Assembly (NCBI RefSeq): GCF_014905175.1
Contig: NC_057791.1
Span: forward strand, 10,698,177 to 10,762,176
From: Aphidius gifuensis
Taxonomy: Eukaryota > Arthropoda > Insecta > Hymenoptera > Braconidae
Reading direction: 5' to 3'
DNA: 64,000 bases
Numbering within the stretch: position 1 is the first letter of the stretch; the number at the start of each line of letters is the position of its first letter. Positions 20,941-32,705 of the stretch are shown one piece after another. The notes beneath the pieces are model-generated. The model did not search any database, had not been told where the DNA came from, and was given only the letters and a program-made list of their open reading frames with translations. The position numbers and the translations under genes were made by a program.

Positions 20941-23900
20941 AGTTCAGTTACTGTTTGTGAACTAAGTTGTAATAATTGTCTTTAATTTGAATTTAAGAAA
21001 TTTGGATGGCTTTTGATAGTTTTAATGTCATTTATTTAAATCACAATGTTAACTTATAGTCTATTACTTTACATATTAACGAGTGTTCTTGATGTTGTAG
21101 TTGTAAATTACAATGTTAATCTTTGTTCTTTTGTGTGTTCTAATATGTATTGATAGTAAACCAACCAAAACCTGGCACTTTGGTACTATAAATTATATTA
21201 ATTTATCAATCACAGATCCTGTTGTGTTATGACTATTAAAAAGCTAGTGAACTATGTAAACTTGTTAATCTATTGTGTGTAATTTGTGTACATTAATTAA
21301 TGTGAACTAATTATTTAAACTCCATGAAAACTAAATGTGGACTTGACTGTGTTCTTACTACGACTAAAAAGAACTCGAAAAAGCGTAAGCCGTGATTCTA
21401 GTCTGAGTGTGCTTGTTTGTGTGCATGTACGTGTGTGTGACCTGTTGAAGATGCATGAATCTCAAACAATTACATTCAGTAAGAAAAGAATCCGTCATGA
21501 ATAAAAAAAAATTATTGTTTAACGTAAACCAGGCAAGATAATATCTGTAGAATCTCCAATATCAGATGATCTGGTTTTTCGAGATGAAGCTCCTGATAAT
21601 GTGGTTCAATTCAATGTTGACCGATTGTTTCATATCACTCAATTGTTGGTGATAGGTGAATATACAACTGGTTATGAAAAACAGAGCAAATTTATATGTA
21701 GAAAGTTACAGAAAAATTAAAAAAGAATGTTTTTGTAACACCATATCCATCTGAAGAAGTTGGAGTCACTGAATGCTGTACACATTAAAACTAAATGTGT
21801 TTTTATTGAAGTTGAACTATGCAATATTAATTTTACATGTCTGAAATGGTTTTATTTAACTAAAGTGATGATTTAATTTTGTTGTTTTTTTATTTGTTCA
21901 TTTTTTTTTTTTTTAATGTGAAAAATACATGAATATCAAACGTAGTGTGTAGTGTGTGCCAAATCGAAACAAATATTCAGTTTACTATTTGCGATTGGAA
22001 TGGTTGATGTAAGTTATGTAAAACAATAATAAAAATCAATAATTATTGAACAATTATATACTGCTAAAAAATTAAATAAAAAAACATTCATATACTAGGG
22101 TGGTACAGCTAAATGACGTTGCCTGCCATCATATACAAGGGTGCTTGTGTGTATATCAGTGTATATTGTCTCTAGTCTCAGCACTGTTAGCTGATAAAAC
22201 CACAACGATTTTACTGGAAAAAAAACACGAATATAGAGGCCTGGTGAATATTTTATATAAAGTAATTTAAATTGTTAATAAAAAATAATGATTATTAAAC
22301 GATTATTTACTGCAGAAAAATGAAACCACTACGACTATACTAAAAAAAAAATAACATGAATATAAAGACCCGGTGCATAATGTATGCCAAAAAAAAGAAT
22401 ATTTGATATGAAGTGATTTAAATTATTAATGAAAAATATTAATTATCAAACAATTATTCAATAAGTCAGTATCTATGAAAAGAAAATCACGTCAATTAAG
22501 CATCACAAAAACAATTTATGAAGAAGATGAATGACAATAATTACTGATAATAACACAAGCCTAGCACCTGTTATGTTCAACGAAAAATTAATCAAAGTAG
22601 AAAAATACCGACTATGTTTTAATAAGGTCAAAGCTTCATTAATACAATATGAAGAAAATGATCCAATAATGGATTATATAGCAAATTATATGCGAGAGGC
22701 ATTTACAGATCTTTTCCACTGCTTCATCACTGAAATATGTCATATGAAAAGGAGCGTACAATATGATTTGAAAATGAAAACAGATGATATTAAAACATTA
22801 CGTTTATAACTAACCCAATACAAAGACCATCAATACAAGAAATTTTAGGCACAAAATTACTAGTTGAAACACTTGAAGAATTTCAGACATTCGACAATTC
22901 ATTTGATGTCCTCTCATTAGCTGGATCAGATCATAATCAACAACTTTCTATAAAAAAAAAAAATTCACTGGTGAGAATTTTTTAAAAAGATTTTCAATTG
23001 AATTATGTTCTTCATAAAATAATAAAGTATGATATATATTTTAATATATTTCTTTTTTATTAGATAGCTCATCTGAAGACCACAAAAAAAATATTCAAGT
23101 AATGATTCTTGCTGTTATGAAAAGATCTGTTTAACTCCTTTACAGTAGGGCAGATCAACTAATGGTACAAGACAACTAAGTTTTAGTATTACTGAAACGT
23201 TTAATTGCATGACAGGTGATTGATTTATTTTTACGGAGGCTAGGAGCCGAGAAGGATCAGCCGTAGTATTTGGGAGTTTGGGATTTATCCCCTTAAAAAA
23301 AAGAACGTTCATAACTTTCCAACTAATTGTCGTGAAGACTTTGAATTCAGCCTAAAAGAAGCGTCTCTGAAAATTCTATCGCACCTTATAGACAAAAGCA
23401 TTATCTATCTAGTCATTTTTTTTTTCTCTAAAATTCGTACCAAAGAAATTTATTCAAGAAAGTTATAGAATTTAAAAAAACACTTTTTATCGAACGTAAT
23501 ATGAAACCTCTGTAACTACTCTATTTTGAGTTATAGCTTGTGCCGTTTTCCATTTTTAGGCAAATTATAACTCGTCATGAAATGGTGATAAAGACTTTGT
23601 ATTAAGCTTAAAACATGCGTATCCAAAGAATCTATCGCCTCTTTGAAAAAATTTTCATATATGAATCACGATCATCATAAAAAATAAAAAAAAAACTTAG
23701 TTTTTAACTATACTTTAAAAAAAAAAAAAAAAAAGTGACTCAACAGATAATGCCCTTTCTTATGAGACGCGATGCGGTGTCAATAGATACGAAGTCTCTA
23801 TTACTATTTTATCAAACTTATAGCTTGCCTAGTTTTCTAGTAATTTTTTAAAAAAGGTCTAACTTTCGACAAAATGTCATAGATACTTGAAAAACATCTG

Positions 23901-23985
23901 TGGTGAAATTCTACAACTTCTGATGAAACTATAGTTCTCACATAATAATAAAAAATAGAATGTTTAAAATATTTTAGTCAAGGAT
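20941..23985. other. AT-rich stretch with faint coding remnants
   Basis: Two short open pieces stand out: 21540-21790 (VVQFNVDRLFHITQLLVIGE) and 22531-22809 (92 codons from ATG, with YEENDPIMDYIANYMREAF), followed at about 22810-22950 by ILGTKLLVETLEEFQTFDNS. The last is reminiscent of the L-I-T-EEFE-FE motif of the DUF4806 family, but I am not sure. These could be further remnants of the transposase-like gene. 23310-23960 has two diverged copies of an AACTCGTCATGAA/AAGACTTTGNATTNAGC block about 260 bp apart. No intact gene. Confidence 0.35.
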
Positions 23986-23989
23986 ATAA

Positions 23990-24690
23990 GCAAATAAATT
24001 AATTCGTAGTCTAGATTAATTCCTCAGCCATTTGCCAATTGCCACAATAACTTTGATTTACTATAGAAAATATTGCTGAGAAGATGATTTAGACTACAAA
24101 TTAATTTAGTTGGTTACATCCTTTGCTTAGCTATTTTTACCATAATCAATTAATGAAAAAGCTATTGGCAAATGTTGCTAAGAAAAGGATGTAACCGAAT
24201 GAATTCATTTGTAGTCTAAATGAATTCCACAGCAATATTTTCTATAATAAATTAAAGTATGTATAGCAAAAGCCTGTGGAATTAATCTAGTTTATAAATT
24301 AATTTATTTGGTGACATCCTTTCTTTAGCTTATTTTGCCATCATTAATTAATTAAAAAAATATTGGCAAATATTGCTAGGAAAAGGATGTAACTCAATGA
24401 ATTATTTCTTAGTCTAGATCCCTCAGCAACATTTTTATATTTAATTAAAATTATTGTGTCCAATGGCTGTGGAATTAATCTAGATTTAAAATTCATTTAG
24501 TTATACATCCTTTCCTTAGATACATTTGCCAATCACTTCTTAATTAATGAATTATGGCACAATGTTGCTAAAGACAGGATGTAACTAAATAAATCAATTT
24601 GTAGTCTAGATTAACTCCTCAGCCATTTGAGACAATAATATTAATTCAATATAGAAATTATTGCTGTGAAACTAATCTAGATTATTCATT
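23990..24690. repeat. Alternating inverted/tandem array of about 120-bp A/T-rich units
   Basis: Units with TAGTCTAGATTAATTCCNCAGC, GGCAAATGTTGCTAAG and AAAAGGATGTAACNNAATGAATT occur about six times, alternately direct and inverted, so the region can fold into a multi-arm palindrome. A further partial array is at 29915-30110. Non-coding and MITE-like. Confidence 0.7.
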
Positions 24691-25248
24691 TTATTTAATT
24701 TTTTATTTATTTATTTTATAAACTCCAACAGCCTGAAAATATTAGCTAATTACAGGAATCATCTCGAATCGACTTAACATATTATTTAGTTTTCATCACA
24801 TTTTTTATTTTTTCTTAGTTTTATGAATTAACGGGCTTGTAATTTAAAGATTATTTTGAGGTTTGAATTTGTAGCAATGTGTGTAAGTGAGTGAGAGTAT
24901 GAGTGCGGATGTGAGTTTGTAATTATTATTGTTACTGTTGTTGTCATTCTCTTATATTTTTGTTATTTTTCTTTATTAAGTAAATTTTTTTTTGAAGTGA
25001 AAATTCTTTAGAATGGGCAGTAAAAAAAAAAAACAAAAGATGGATGCAACGAAAGTAATGATATGAAGGTAAGTAATTTTAAATTATTTTTTATCTTGTT
25101 CCATTTATTTATTCCCTTGACAACGATACGAAAAAATTTGTTTAAAATTTGTTTCAAAATTTTAGTTTCATGAAAGATTCAAGAGACAAATGTGCATATT
25201 AAGGTTAAAACTTTTATTATATACAATATATAATTTATTATATTATTT
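24691..25248. other. Intergenic, nothing recognised
   Basis: AT-rich, with GT-rich phrases (about 24870-24940). No ORF or repeat end is supported. Confidence 0.4.
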
Positions 25249-25335
25249 TTTATCAAATAATGAGTATTTAAAATTAATCTGTTAAATAAACAAATAATAC
25301 ACAAGATAATGGTTATTCAAGTGCTTGACAGAATA
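25249..25335 (+). repeat. Direct repeat, copy 1
   Basis: ATCAAATAATGAGTATTTAA, then AATAATACACAAGATA and GGTTATTNANGTGCTTG, recurs at about 26108-26192 at roughly 85 percent identity by eye. The two copies flank the LTR-like block between them. Confidence 0.7.
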
Positions 25336-25589
25336 CGACAGCAACATCATAATCACAATACCAAACAACAATAAATACTATGTGGATGAAATGTGGTACC
25401 ACGTGAACGTAAAGATAGTAAAGATGGTAGTTTAGATTGTATAGGATTTCAAGAAACAATTAATATGACATTGAAATATTATCAGAAAAATGTGACAAAT
25501 GTACTGGTAATCCTAAATCAGTAAAAATTAAAATATGACCAGGTGCTATACCAATGTCTGGTTGTTCACGCGAGCTCCTCTAATGTATG

Positions 25590-26048
25590 TCGTCACAGAG
25601 ATGACCAGTAACCACTGCGCATCTCTGTTATTCCCTGTCTAATCAGCGCACACTAGAGAAACTCTCATGTCGTCACAACAACGCTCGGCTTACACCGTAC
25701 GTTGTCGTAACTATTCGAGTCTCTCGTTCATCATCGTGGATCTCCGGCCAACTTCGAGTCCAACATCAAGCAAGTCTCCAAGCAGCGTTCTGGAGTCACT
25801 TGCGTTTTGGTTATTCTACATTACACACCACATTATTTTTCATCCATTTATACCTGGTGATACACACCAAGTATAATTACTTTTGAGTTATTTTCACGTT
25901 GGGCAAAAGGTATACAACCTTTTGCAGAGTATATTTATTGAGTAATATCACCCTTTTGTATATATCATTCCCTATTAAATAAACGCTATTATTTAACCAC
26001 AAGTTCATCATTTCCTGTCACATTTATTTCATCCCTTTATACAGTCCA
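25590..26048 (+). mobile_element. LTR-like GC-richer block
   Basis: A sharply less AT-rich block (TGTCGTCACAGAGATGACC...ACAGTCCACA) with a polyadenylation signal AATAAA at about 25976 and, right after, TCCTGGCGCAAACACTGG, which could be read as a primer-site-like TGGCGC. It looks like a solo LTR, but no clear target duplication is found. The 69-codon ORF at 25667-25876 inside it lacks any motif and is not called. Confidence 0.35.
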
Positions 26049-26107
26049 CATCCTGGCGCAAACACTGGTAATTTTCATGAGACTTGTACTGGTAGTTGTA
26101 ATAATAT

Positions 26108-26192
26108 TTTAATCAAATAATGAGTATTTGAAATGAATCTGTCGAATAATCAAATAATACACAAGATAGTGGTTATTGAGGTGCTTGTGCTT
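26108..26192 (+). repeat. Direct repeat, copy 2
   Basis: Second copy of the sequence at 25249-25335, about 860 bp downstream. Confidence 0.7.
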
Positions 26193-26385
26193 GTTATGAT
26201 CGTGCTTGTCATGATCGAAATAAATTCAACATCTTGAATGAATTTGTAAAGGACAAAAAAATGGAACAGATGAATAAATATTGAATCATTCAATGAAACA
26301 ACAACAACAGGAGTAAATAATAATTTAATAAATTATGTACCAAGTGGAAATCAAAATAACAACAACAATATTAATCATATATAAA

Positions 26386-26529
26386 CAACAGCAATCATAA
26401 TAGAACAAATACACGGTGGTGGTGGTGGCGATGATGCACCATCATGTGTTTGTGGTAAATTCGCTCATAAAAAAGATGTTGAAAAAATCGATCAATATTT
26501 GACATTAATTTTTTTTAACATCAAATAGG
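26386..26529 (+). pseudogene. Short open piece with CVCGKFAHKKD, unassigned
   Basis: Open for 47 codons, Gly-rich then APSCVCGKFAHKKDVEKID, ending TAG. Base composition and the GGTGGTGGTGG run suggest an old coding exon. No start codon or family recognised. It lies about 100 bp upstream of the splice-acceptor-like site of the J-domain fragment. Confidence 0.3.
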
Positions 26530-26635
26530 TCGTTTTGTTTTTTTTTTTTTATTCAAATGTTGAGGAGATAGCTACTAAATTAAAATTAAATTTATTTCCA
26601 TTATAATTTGTATAAATTTTATTTATATTTTTCAG

Positions 26636-26820
26636 GCCGTAACATGTCAAATTACGAGGCTGAAATTGACTCAATATTCAATAATATTGGAAGCTTAAGT
26701 CATCTAAAGTTGATATATCGGGAAAATATTAAAAGATATCATCCCGACAAAAATCCTGAAGATAAAAGAGCAACTGAAAAAACTCAGTATTTCATGAATT
26801 TTATATATGGGGCATTCTGA
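26636..26820 (+). pseudogene. J-domain (DnaJ-like) fragment cut by a foldback element
   Basis: After an acceptor-like TTTATATTTTTCAG (to 26635), an ORF from ATG 26644 encodes about 58 residues: helix I-like YEAEIDSIF, then LKLIYRENIKRYHPDKNPED. The HPD tripeptide that activates Hsp70 ATPase is intact, followed by the start of helix III (ATEKTQYF). A normal J domain needs about 65-70 residues. Here the frame runs into the end of the foldback element (26812) within a few codons and stops. The original gene was therefore truncated by, or recombined with, that element. It could be a single exon of a longer gene, but nothing recognisable follows. Confidence 0.6.
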
Positions 26821-27575
26821 GTCAATTCAGCTGGTCATCTGCCTGACCCTCTCGGATTGAGTTGAAAATTTTTTTATACATTGTTTTTGGCTTTTTATGC
26901 AGCCTGAATTTTTTCGGAAATTTTATGACGTATTTTAGCCGGTAAAGTAGAGTGTTTTAATGTTAATTCTCTTCTTTCATAAAAAAAGCCCCAATTTAAA
27001 TACATGAAATTTTTTCCATAAAATAAGGTACTCAATCCACGTGTGTTCGATTAAAAATTAGAGTGGGCCGAGACGTTTTTATGCTTTTTTTTTTTTCAAT
27101 TTTTTTTTTTTTTCAAAATATTTTGAAAAAAAAAAATTAAATACAAAATACAAAAAAATAAAACAAAATTAAAACATATCTTGGTAAAATTTCATTTTCG
27201 GCATATTTTAAAACTTAAAAGTGGAAAATTTCACGAACATTTCGTTAAAAATTGAAATTTTCCACTTTTAAGTTTTAAAATATGCCGAAAATGAAATTTT
27301 ACCAAGATATGTTTTAATTTTGTTTTATTTTGTATTAAAATTAATTTTTTTTTTTCAAAAATTTTGAAAAATTGAAAAATGCATAAAATGTCTCGGCCCA
27401 CTCATTTTGATCGAACTACGTGGACATGGAACCTAATGGAACATGTATTTAAATTTGGGCTTTTATGAAAGAAGAGAATTAACATTAAAACACTACTTCT
27501 ACTACTACGTCATAAAATTCTCCATAAAAGCCAAAATCAGTAATAAAATTTTCAACTGAAGTCAGAGATGACCAA
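26812..27575. mobile_element. Foldback element with a nested long palindrome
   Basis: The left end GGGGCATTCTGAGTCAATTC then GGTCATCTGCCTGACC is related to the MITE at 14564. The right side is the inverse of the left over most of its length. The core (about 27170-27320) is a near-perfect palindrome: AAAACATATCTTGGTAAAAT at 27172 pairs with its inverse at 27295-27315, through ATGCCGAAAATGAAATT. Outer parts such as the TGGGCCGAGAC word (27063) pair with GTCTCGGCCCA (27390). Non-coding. Confidence 0.75.
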
Positions 27576-28229
27576 TATATATATACATAAAATAAAAAGT
27601 ATACATAAAATAGTAATAGAAGTGTTCAGCTGACTAGTAGTTCAATAAATAAATATTTATATGAAACTAGCTGATTAACCTGGCTTTGCTCGGGTTTATT
27701 TTGACAATTTTTAAATGTTATCATTTGTTTGAAAAAAATTGGAGCGATAGCTTGCTTGATATATTATTCCCAACTTACGGTTGGGAGTTGAATATATTTC
27801 CCTTATTCAATTTTCGACTTTTTGGTTGCAAATGAAAGCCGGAAAAATTATCTATTCCGATGAATTTTCCAGAATTTTCGTGCTCATTTTTTTTTTAGAT
27901 AATTGATATCAAAACTGGAAACTTCAACACCTAGGAATAGGTACAGAACACATATTAACTCTTGTAGTTGAAAGAATTTCTATCAATTATTGCTGAGTCA
28001 ACTATCAATTTGTTCTACTTAATAATACCGATTATTAAAGCAGTTATAGATCCTTTTTCTCCTAGGGATTCAGTGGGAATATAATTTTAAATGATGCTGT
28101 TCCTTGTTTCTCTGCTGTAGTAGTATGTGTGTGTCTATCCAGATAGATTACAGACACATATACTTCTAAGAACCTGCTAGTATAGTGGTTATACTTTGGA
28201 CAGGGGGGCATCGAAAATATTCCCTATAA
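27576..28229. other. Intergenic with a tRNA-A-box-like block and a Helitron-end-like motif
   Basis: At 27664-27700 the minus strand reads ACCCGAGCAAAGCCAGGTTAATCAGCTAGT, resembling a degenerate hairpin plus CTAG of a Helitron 3' end. At 28168-28200 CTGCTAGTATAGTGGTTATACT resembles the D arm of tRNA-Asp. Neither is complete. No gene. Confidence 0.35.
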
Positions 28230-29081
28230 CCCAGGTAGGAGTTCTCGGGCTTGAACAACTGTGCCAGGCTTGTGCGAGGGTCGTGTATCGAGCCTGGGGA
28301 GCACAGGCTTGACACAAGCTTGTGCCCATTGTTTTCTCCGGCCTTACACGGGCCTCGTTAACACAGGCTTGACACAAGACTGTCCCCGTTGTCTTAAACC
28401 GGCCTCACACAGGCCTCAATAATTCAAGCCGGTGTCAAGCCTGTTTTTTTTGTTTTCCCTGGCCTCACACGGGACTTGACTTGTGCATATATTCAATTAA
28501 AAAAAAAAAAAAAATTAATTAGATCTATAAATTGTAAATAGACATTTTAAATAAAAATTATTAGGTTTTGACTATCGTGCCAGGCTTTTACAAGGACTGT
28601 GTATTGACTCTCGAATAAATTCATTCATATAAAAAATTTTGACTGACTCTTTCATGAATCCCCCGTGGTCGACTTGATAGAGCATTGGAGTTCCACGTGA
28701 GAGACCTAGGATCGATCCCCCGGTTACGCCGTTTATTTTCGTTCATATAATCATCGTTAATTCAAATTGTATCGCGTACAAAATAATAATGTCAAATTAA
28801 TAAATTAATAATAATTGTTTATTTATATTTTTTTATAATTTTTTTTGCAAGCCGGTGTCAAGCCTGCGAACACAAGACTGTGTCAAGCCTGTGAACACAA
28901 GACTGTATCGAGCCTGGGAACACAAGCCTGTGTCAAGCCCGATACACTAGTCCGACACCAGCAAATACATCGTGAACATTCCAGACTTGACACAGGCTTG
29001 TGTCTCAGGCCCGACACAGGCCCGAGAGCCGGGTAATCAGGCTTGTCCCAGGCTTGTGCCCGTCGTCACTTCCTACCTGGG
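28230..29081. mobile_element. CAGGCTTG-repeat TIR element (852 bp)
   Basis: Bounded by CCCAGGTAGGA (28230) and its exact inverse TCCTACCTGGG (to 29081). Both sides carry many direct and inverted copies of a word of the type CAGGCTTGACACAAG/CTTGTGTCAAGCCTG, also GGCCTTACACGGGCCT. The middle (28480-28840) is AT-rich and carries a tRNA-like block. Small ORFs on both strands (for example 28189-28377 and 28845-29036) are translations of the repeat and are not genes. A truncated relative is at 19395-19560. Confidence 0.75.
28671..28738 (+). repeat. tRNA-like block inside the CAGGCTTG element
   Basis: CCCCGTGGTCGACTTGATAGAG, then GGATCGATCCC, resembles tRNA D-arm (A box) and T-arm (B box) sequence at tRNA-like spacing. 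The loop and acceptor do not pair well. tRNA pseudogene or SINE head. Confidence 0.45.
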
Positions 29082-29646
29082 AACCATATGTAGAATACCC
29101 CTCTCGGACCCAAACTTTGTTAGACAATGGAATTTACTTTCAACTTTAATTATTTGAATAAAATTAACTTTTTTTGAATGAAATAATACGGTATAATGAT
29201 AATTATTAAATAATTTCGCACTGCCATTTTTATTATCATTAAAGACAGAAATAATGGAAAATCTAAATCAAGGTTATCCATTGAATAAATTAGTACGTAC
29301 TCACTGACTGAATTTCATTATTCTTAACGTTAAAAATATTTTTATTTTAATACACAGTTATAGATACATATATATAGATTATAATATTCTGTGTTAAGTT
29401 TTCTAATTAGAATTTCATTTACATAGAACCTTAATACTATAACTAATCAATAAATTTAAAAATTTCTATCATAATTGTTAATGACTGAATGAACATAATA
29501 AATCACTCGGAAGGAGAGCGAAAAAGACAACTAGTCAAAAATATATTAATGCAACGAGAGATCTTTCAATTACTATTTATTAGAATTACTAAAGAAGTTT
29601 CACTTCCCTGTGCGTACAATAACACACATCTTTTTTTTTTTTTTTA
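29082..29646. other. Intergenic, AT-rich
   Basis: Nothing recognised. 29346-29375 contains TATATATAGAT, which on the minus strand reads A|TCTATATATA, a possible but weak Helitron 5' end. Confidence 0.3.
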
Positions 29647-29893
29647 CTAAATGTTATTATCATTTTTGAGTATTTTGTTTACGTTTAGATTTTCTGGATC
29701 ATGTGTAAAATCAATTTCAGTTGCTTTGTATAACCAGTTGATAGCCTCAATCATTTCGGTGATTGGAGCAGAAGTGTCGAATTTATTTCTTGATAGTTGA
29801 GGATACATAGGTGTATATGTCCTTGTTGTGCCATGCTCAGCAATTTCTGGTAAATTGTTCTTGAATTCATCACAGTCAATTATTTTCTATTTT
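29647..29893 (-). pseudogene. C-terminal coding fragment, family not recognised
   Basis: On the minus strand, after an acceptor-like ATAG at about 29894, about 81 codons are open to TAG at 29649-29647. The product reads KIIDCDEFKNNLPEIAEHG, then an RTYTPMYP stretch, AINWLYKATEID and a tail LNVNKILKNDNN. Composition and regular amino-acid use look like real protein, unlike most short ORFs here. No start codon; perhaps the last exon of a gene, or a fragment. Confidence 0.45.
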
Positions 29894-29914
29894 TGTTTAA
29901 ATTATATTATAAAT

Positions 29915-30110
29915 TAATTGATTTGGTTACATTCTTTCCTTAAGTAATTTCGCCATAGGGAATCAATGAAATAGCTATTGGCAAATATTTCTGAGAAAAG
30001 AATGTAACTAAATGAATTATTTCTTAATCTAAATTGATTTCTCAGCAACATTATCTATAATAAAATGAAATTATTGTGTTAAGGGGCTGTGGAATTAATC
30101 TAGATTAATT
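29915..30110. repeat. Second copy of the palindromic A/T-rich array
   Basis: Contains TGGTTACATTCTTTCCTTAAG, GGCAAATATTTCTGAGAAAAG and GGCTGTGGAATTAATCTAGATTAA in the order and orientation seen at 23990-24690. Confidence 0.7.
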
Positions 30111-31374
30111 TTGGCATCCCGTCTGCATGCTCCATTAACTTTGCATCCCCTGTACTGTGCTTTGTGTGGGCGGGAATCACTCACATTGCGCCCTTGTTAC
30201 AAAATATACTTCTATATAGCTTCGGAAAAAAAATTTCATTTTCTAGAATTTTTATTTTGAAAATTTACTATGACACCAGTTGTCATCCCGTTTTTGAATG
30301 CATTTTCTTTCCATTCAATGAATTTTTCGGTTAAATTGCTTGATAAATATTCTTTAACTCCTAAAGTTCACCTGCACCTAGTACTTACAATTTTCTAATT
30401 TTAATAACAAATCTGTCAGTAAAAGGTGACTCTCCTGGGCGATTTTGTGGAATGCGAAAAATGGACCTATTAGAAATGATAATGTTACGTACCAGGCTAA
30501 TTAATTTGTATTAATTATGAAATAACAAAAAAAAGGAAGAACGTTAAACAAGAAAAATAATAATATAATAATTTAGCAATAATACAAATTAATGAGCCTG
30601 ATATTTAACGTAATTTTTTATAATCCTCTTGTTTTGTTATTCCCTACTGGGTAACGGGTTAGCAGGTAGGTTAGCATAATATTATCAGTGAATTGGAACT
30701 TAAATAAAAAACTGTGACAATTGATTATTCCTACAAATTTTACCATTCCTAAATCCTAACATTGGCTTGGAGAAGATAATATCCCAACTTGAAACTTAAA
30801 CCTCTCGGAAAAAATAATCGTTGACTCAAAATACATTTGTATTGACTTGAAAAAAAAAGCATTTCGATTCGAGATAACTGTCCGCGTTAGTTAAAAATAA
30901 CAACGTTTCAATATGATAAAGAAAAGAACTTGATAAATACGACTGAGTGTTGCCAAAAGAATAATTTTGTTTTCAGGTGAGTAAAAATTATTGTTGTCCA
31001 ATCATTAACTATACTAAACTAAAACAGAAAGATTTTTATGTGATACTTTCAAGCATCATGTTAGAATTGAAAGGTCTTGAAAAGTAACGCAAATGTTTTA
31101 ACTTGTCCTTTTAATGTGGTCAAATAAAGCAATGCTGATTTTTTTTTTAACATTTATTTATTACGATGAAATTTATATATCTTAAAGAATAAGAATTATG
31201 TGTCGACTTAATATTTAAACGTTGAAAAAATTATTGAAAGAGGTTTCACATTATCACTCTCAAGTTTTGATGTGAGATCAAAATATCTCACATTTTAACG
31301 GATATGCTTCCATTCAATAATTATATAGTTAAAACAAAAATATTAAAATTTTTATATTATACTCTGAAGTATTG
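30111..31374. other. Intergenic; short palindrome and LTR-like word
   Basis: At 30490-30610 TACCAGGCTAATTAATTTGTATTA pairs with AATACAAATTAATGAGCCTG. At 30640-30665 GTTATTCCCTACTGGGTAAC is the inverse of a word near the 3' end of the LTRs (41634 and 52712), which itself is an imperfect palindrome. No gene. Confidence 0.4.
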
Positions 31375-31920
31375 AGTTGAGATCCAAACCTCTCAAATTT
31401 TAACCAACGTGATTTATTTATATATTTAAATGTTTCAAAGGAAAATTGTTAAATTAAATTTTAATACAACCAAGGCTCAAACTTAAATCTAAATATATCA
31501 AATCATAATTATTATGCTTCTGTTTTGGATTTCAATTTATTGAAAAAAAAGAAGGAAATTTTATTTAATTACTTTTCAATATTAAGCTGAAATTAAAATG
31601 TCTTAATTTTTAGCTACAAAGATTGTATTAAAGATTTCAATGTTTTAAAAAAAAATTGTAAAATTTTTATCTCTCACTAAAAAGCATTGAGTTAAGATCC
31701 AAACCTCTCAAATTTTAACCAACATGATTTATTTATATATTTAAATGTTTCAAAGGAAAATTGTTAAATTGAATTTTAATACAACCAAGGCTCAAACTTA
31801 AATCTAAATATATCGAATCATAATTATCATGCTTCTGTTTTGGATTTCAATTTATTGAAAAAAAATGAAAAAAAATTTATTTCATTGCTTTCCAATATTA
31901 ATTTAAAATTAAAATGTCAT
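31375..31920 (+). repeat. Tandem duplication, period about 315 bp
   Basis: GATCCAAACCTCTCAAATTT...CAAGGCTCAAACTTAAATCT...ATGCTTCTGTTTTGGATTTC occurs at 31381 and again at 31696 with few differences. AT-rich and non-coding. The ORF at 31840-32040 starts in the second copy and is not supported. Confidence 0.8.
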
Positions 31921-32154
31921 AGTAAGCATTATTTATACTGCATTCAAATTAAAAAAAGTAACACAAAATATTTAATTTTTTTATTTTTATTATTTTATTA
32001 TTTTATTATTATTACTCTGTATTTTTATTTATTATTTTAAGTAAAAGTATAAAATTATCTGTATCCTATAGAGTTATTGAATTATTTTTTTTGTGTTATT
32101 TCATATTGAATAATCAATAATAAATAATAACAAAACAAATAATTTTTAAACTGA

Positions 32155-32450
32155 TACATTTTCAATCAAAAATATGTATTGAATGTTAATGATAAAAATA
32201 TTAATAATTTCGTATGAAATATTATTAATAAGTGAAATTTAATTTTAATTACTTTCAGTACTTTTATTATTTAATATAACTTTAATCATTCAATAATAAT
32301 AAAACTGTGATAATATACTCAAATTTGACAAAAAAAACATTTTTTTTTTATTGAACTACGTACCTACATATAATTGAACATCGGAAATTGATTATTTTTT
32401 TGTTCTTTTTAATTATATTGAGAATACTAAAATGATCTTATTATAAAATC
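32155..32450 (+). repeat. Direct repeat copy, element-free version of 37755-38280
   Basis: From CAATCAAAAATATGTATTGA to TACTAAAATGATCTTATTA this matches 37755-37990 plus 38230-38280 with only a few substitutions. The copy at 37755 has a further 240 bp of MITE DNA at the point between ATTGATT and ATTTTTTTG here. It therefore serves as a related empty site and marks a direct duplication of about 5.6 kb spacing. Confidence 0.85.
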
Positions 32451-32705
32451 TGACTTACAAACAATTACTATTAATAACTTTCAATTTGTTTGAAATTCTG
32501 TTTTTACTTATGATTTAAATTTTTTAAATAGCAAATAAAGTAATTATCCAGAAGGTTATGATGAAAATAAAGCTGAAGGAATTTTTTTAATTTTACAAAC
32601 TAAATAAAAAAATTTATTTTATGAGTCTTTGAACTCGTATATTTATCGAAAGAGAAAAATCATGAGTGTTTTATTAAATAAAAAGAAGAAATTAGCTCAA
32701 CATTT

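Noticed and set aside
23115..23312. 65-codon minus-strand ORF
   Set aside because: No recognisable motif, no proper start, and flanking sequence looks non-coding; chance ORF remains the simpler reading.
23990..24690. CRISPR-like regularly spaced repeat array
   Set aside because: Units alternate in orientation, are diverged, have no constant spacers, and the host is eukaryotic.
28845..29157. Small Cys/Gln-rich proteins with repeated VKP/CQAC phrases
   Set aside because: Direct translation of the GTGTCAAGCCTG repeat units on both strands.
27664..29375. A second Helitron on the minus strand (CTAG-like end at 27668, TCTATATATA at 29374)
   Set aside because: The hairpin is degenerate, the 5' motif is common by chance in AT-rich DNA, and no Helitron coding trace lies between.
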